DNA of 64,000 nt from Mesostigma viride. Lineage: Eukaryota; Streptophyta; Mesostigmatophyceae; Mesostigmatales; Mesostigmataceae. A program made the translations under genes and the position numbers. Each line of letters begins with the position of its first letter. Position 1 is the first letter of the stretch. Positions 62,965-64,000 of this stretch are shown piece after piece. The DNA is taken from assembly GCA_009746045.1 (NCBI GenBank), contig RPFO01000022.1, positions 5,604,504 to 5,668,503 of the forward strand, given 5' to 3'. A model generated the notes under the pieces. It was not told where the DNA came from, searched no databases, and saw only the letters and a list, made by a program, of their open reading frames with translations.

Positions 62965-63120
62965 CCAGGAAAGGCTCGCAGCTACGTCCATCAGGTGGGC
63001 ATGCTGGCTCCGTCAAGAAAGGTAATATGCGGTTTTGATCTGGTACGTGCTATCCTGTTCACGTGTTCATTGTACTGTATCAAGTTGTTGGGTGGATTGT
63101 AAAATAATTGTATACCTGTA

Positions 63121-63543
63121 ATGGAGGTTTTCTGCTTGTCTTTAATTTGGTTGCTTTACTGCCTCTACGCATTGTTGGCTTGTGATGGTTGGGGAATACC
63201 ACTACGACATGCAGATTTTGGACCAGATTTGTCTGCTATTAGCTTATGCTTCATCGAAAGCAGTGACGTAGTGCTTGGCATTGTTTATAAATATGATAAG
63301 CTTGATAACGCGATGTTTTTTCTTGCTAAAAGCATCTCGAAACAAGTGGTTTTCTGGCCAGATCTAGCCACTATTTCTTGTTTTGCTTGCCAAAGTCAGC
63401 CTTCTTCTTGTGTGCTCCTCATGCATACAAGAAACATGGAGATGCCCAGGACCTGCTTGCATGGAAGCATAGCCATCTTACTTCTTTTGCTTTTTTCATC
63501 TTTCCATTTCATTTGGCGTTGTTTTTTAGGGTATAATGCGTAG
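63121..63543 (+). CDS. hypothetical protein in the right arm of the hAT-like element
   Basis: A 140-codon frame from ATG at 63121. It starts with a strongly hydrophobic segment (residues 3-20) and ends with another (about residues 115-135), with several Cys between. No family is recognised. The surrounding sequence is AT-rich and the frame may be fortuitous; it is unlike any hAT transposase. Confidence 0.2.
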   Translation: MEVFCLSLIWLLYCLYALLACDGWGIPLRHADFGPDLSAISLCFIESSDVVLGIVYKYDKLDNAMFFLAKSISKQVVFWPDLATISCFACQSQPSSCVLLMHTRNMEMPRTCLHGSIAILLLLLFSSFHFIWRCFLGYNA

Positions 63544-63868
63544 GTAATCTAGCTCCTCGGGAACCCCGGTTTACACGTCCAGTGTTCCCAAGCACTGCTG
63601 AGCAGTGGCAACCCATGTATCATGTGTAATTTAGTGTCAGAAACATGTGGACTGCTTGAAATGATATCAAAATGCATGAAACAACCCCGAAAGCGACGAA
63701 ATCCAGTATTTGCGTATAATTTCCGGATAATACCGTATTATACCGTATTATCCATTATACGGACCCCGCGCGTATAACCGCGTATTGCGTATAATTGAAC
63801 TCTGCCCGTGGGGAGAAAACAGGAGCATACCCCTCAGGAAGGTGCTTATCGCAGATTACAGCTTCTAA

Positions 63869-64000
63869 GATGCACTCGCCAGTGTAATCGGTTACCGCTG
63901 AAACGCAGTATCGAAAAAGTTAGGCACGTGACAAGCAGCTATGACGACTCCAAAAGCCAAACGAGGTTCGGGAAAAGGAGCTTAATTCCGGCTCCCAGAC
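63869..64000. other. flanking sequence right of the nest, nothing recognised
   Basis: Too short to interpret; could continue a host gene or another element. Confidence 0.3.

Larger units (their letters stand above)
32862..63804. mobile_element. hAT-like element expanded to 30.9 kb by nested insertions
   Basis: The left end is CAGTGTTCAATTATACGG and the right end, read inward, CAGAGTTCAATTATACGC. Both are followed by clusters of CGTATAATACGG-type repeats (32868-32960 and 63700-63790). The 8-bp target duplication CCCGTGGG is perfect (32854-32861 and 63805-63812). Leaving out the copia element and its duplication, only about 1.5 kb belongs to this element, a size close to the other two small hAT-like elements here. 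It carries no recognisable transposase. Confidence 0.85.
31402..63868 (+). pseudogene. short ORF interrupted by two hAT-like elements
   Basis: The pieces 31402-31421, 32779-32861 and 63813-63868 form one open frame of about 50 codons (ATG at 31402, TAA at 63866) once both elements and one copy of each duplication are ignored. It begins M-A-D-E-A-G and is otherwise unremarkable. A frame this length has a fair chance of occurring at random, but two independent insertions leaving the frame readable make it worth noting. It could be a first exon, or the remains of an older element. Confidence 0.3.

Overview
This window looks like nuclear DNA from a large, transposon-dense eukaryotic genome. It has spliced genes with GT-AG introns, LTR retrotransposons of both the Ty1/copia and Ty3/gypsy type, a LINE, hAT-, MULE-, pogo- and piggyBac-like DNA elements, and long micro- and minisatellites. 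The FAR1-type MULE transposase, the chromovirus and the LINE with a restriction-enzyme-like endonuclease would fit a green-lineage organism (alga or plant). This is a weak inference: no host gene that could place the organism was recognised. No rRNA, convincing tRNA, operon or CRISPR array was seen.

Layout, left to right. Positions 1-2205 are the 3' end of an LTR retrotransposon inserted into a hAT-like element whose right end is at 2319. Positions 2320-4893 hold small dispersed repeats. Positions 4894-31288 are bounded by a 25-bp inverted repeat flanked by TA, with a broken CENP-B/pogo-type transposase gene near the right end. Inside lies a copia-type LTR element (9959-28550; two 819-bp LTRs; TSD TGCCC) that has gag-protease but no integrase or RT. 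Inside that lies a 14-kb Mutator-like element (12274-26308; 10-bp TSD) carrying two genes that both read open after splicing: a transposase and a five-exon gene for a predicted secreted protein of unknown function.

The right half is a deeper nest. A hAT-like element (32862-63804; 8-bp TSD CCCGTGGG) contains a minus-strand copia element (33509-62964; 628-bp LTRs; TSD CCAGG). The copia element was hit by three insertions. The first is a non-autonomous LTR element (34595-42361; TSD CTAGG), which contains a LINE (35024-40056), which contains another hAT-like element (37296-38846). The second is a piggyBac-like element (43529-48642; TSD TTAA). The third is a gypsy chromovirus (49961-59422; TSD AGACC). 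That is five levels on one branch. Most boundaries are supported by target-site duplications, and several removals restore an interrupted reading frame, so the order of events can be read directly. Two of the hAT-like elements also interrupt one short ORF of about 50 codons (31402 to 63868).

The genes mostly serve element movement. The intact-looking ones are the MULE transposase and its companion gene; nearly all retroelement ORFs carry frameshifts even where their LTR pairs are almost identical. Those shifts may be real decay or uncorrected indels in the assembly.
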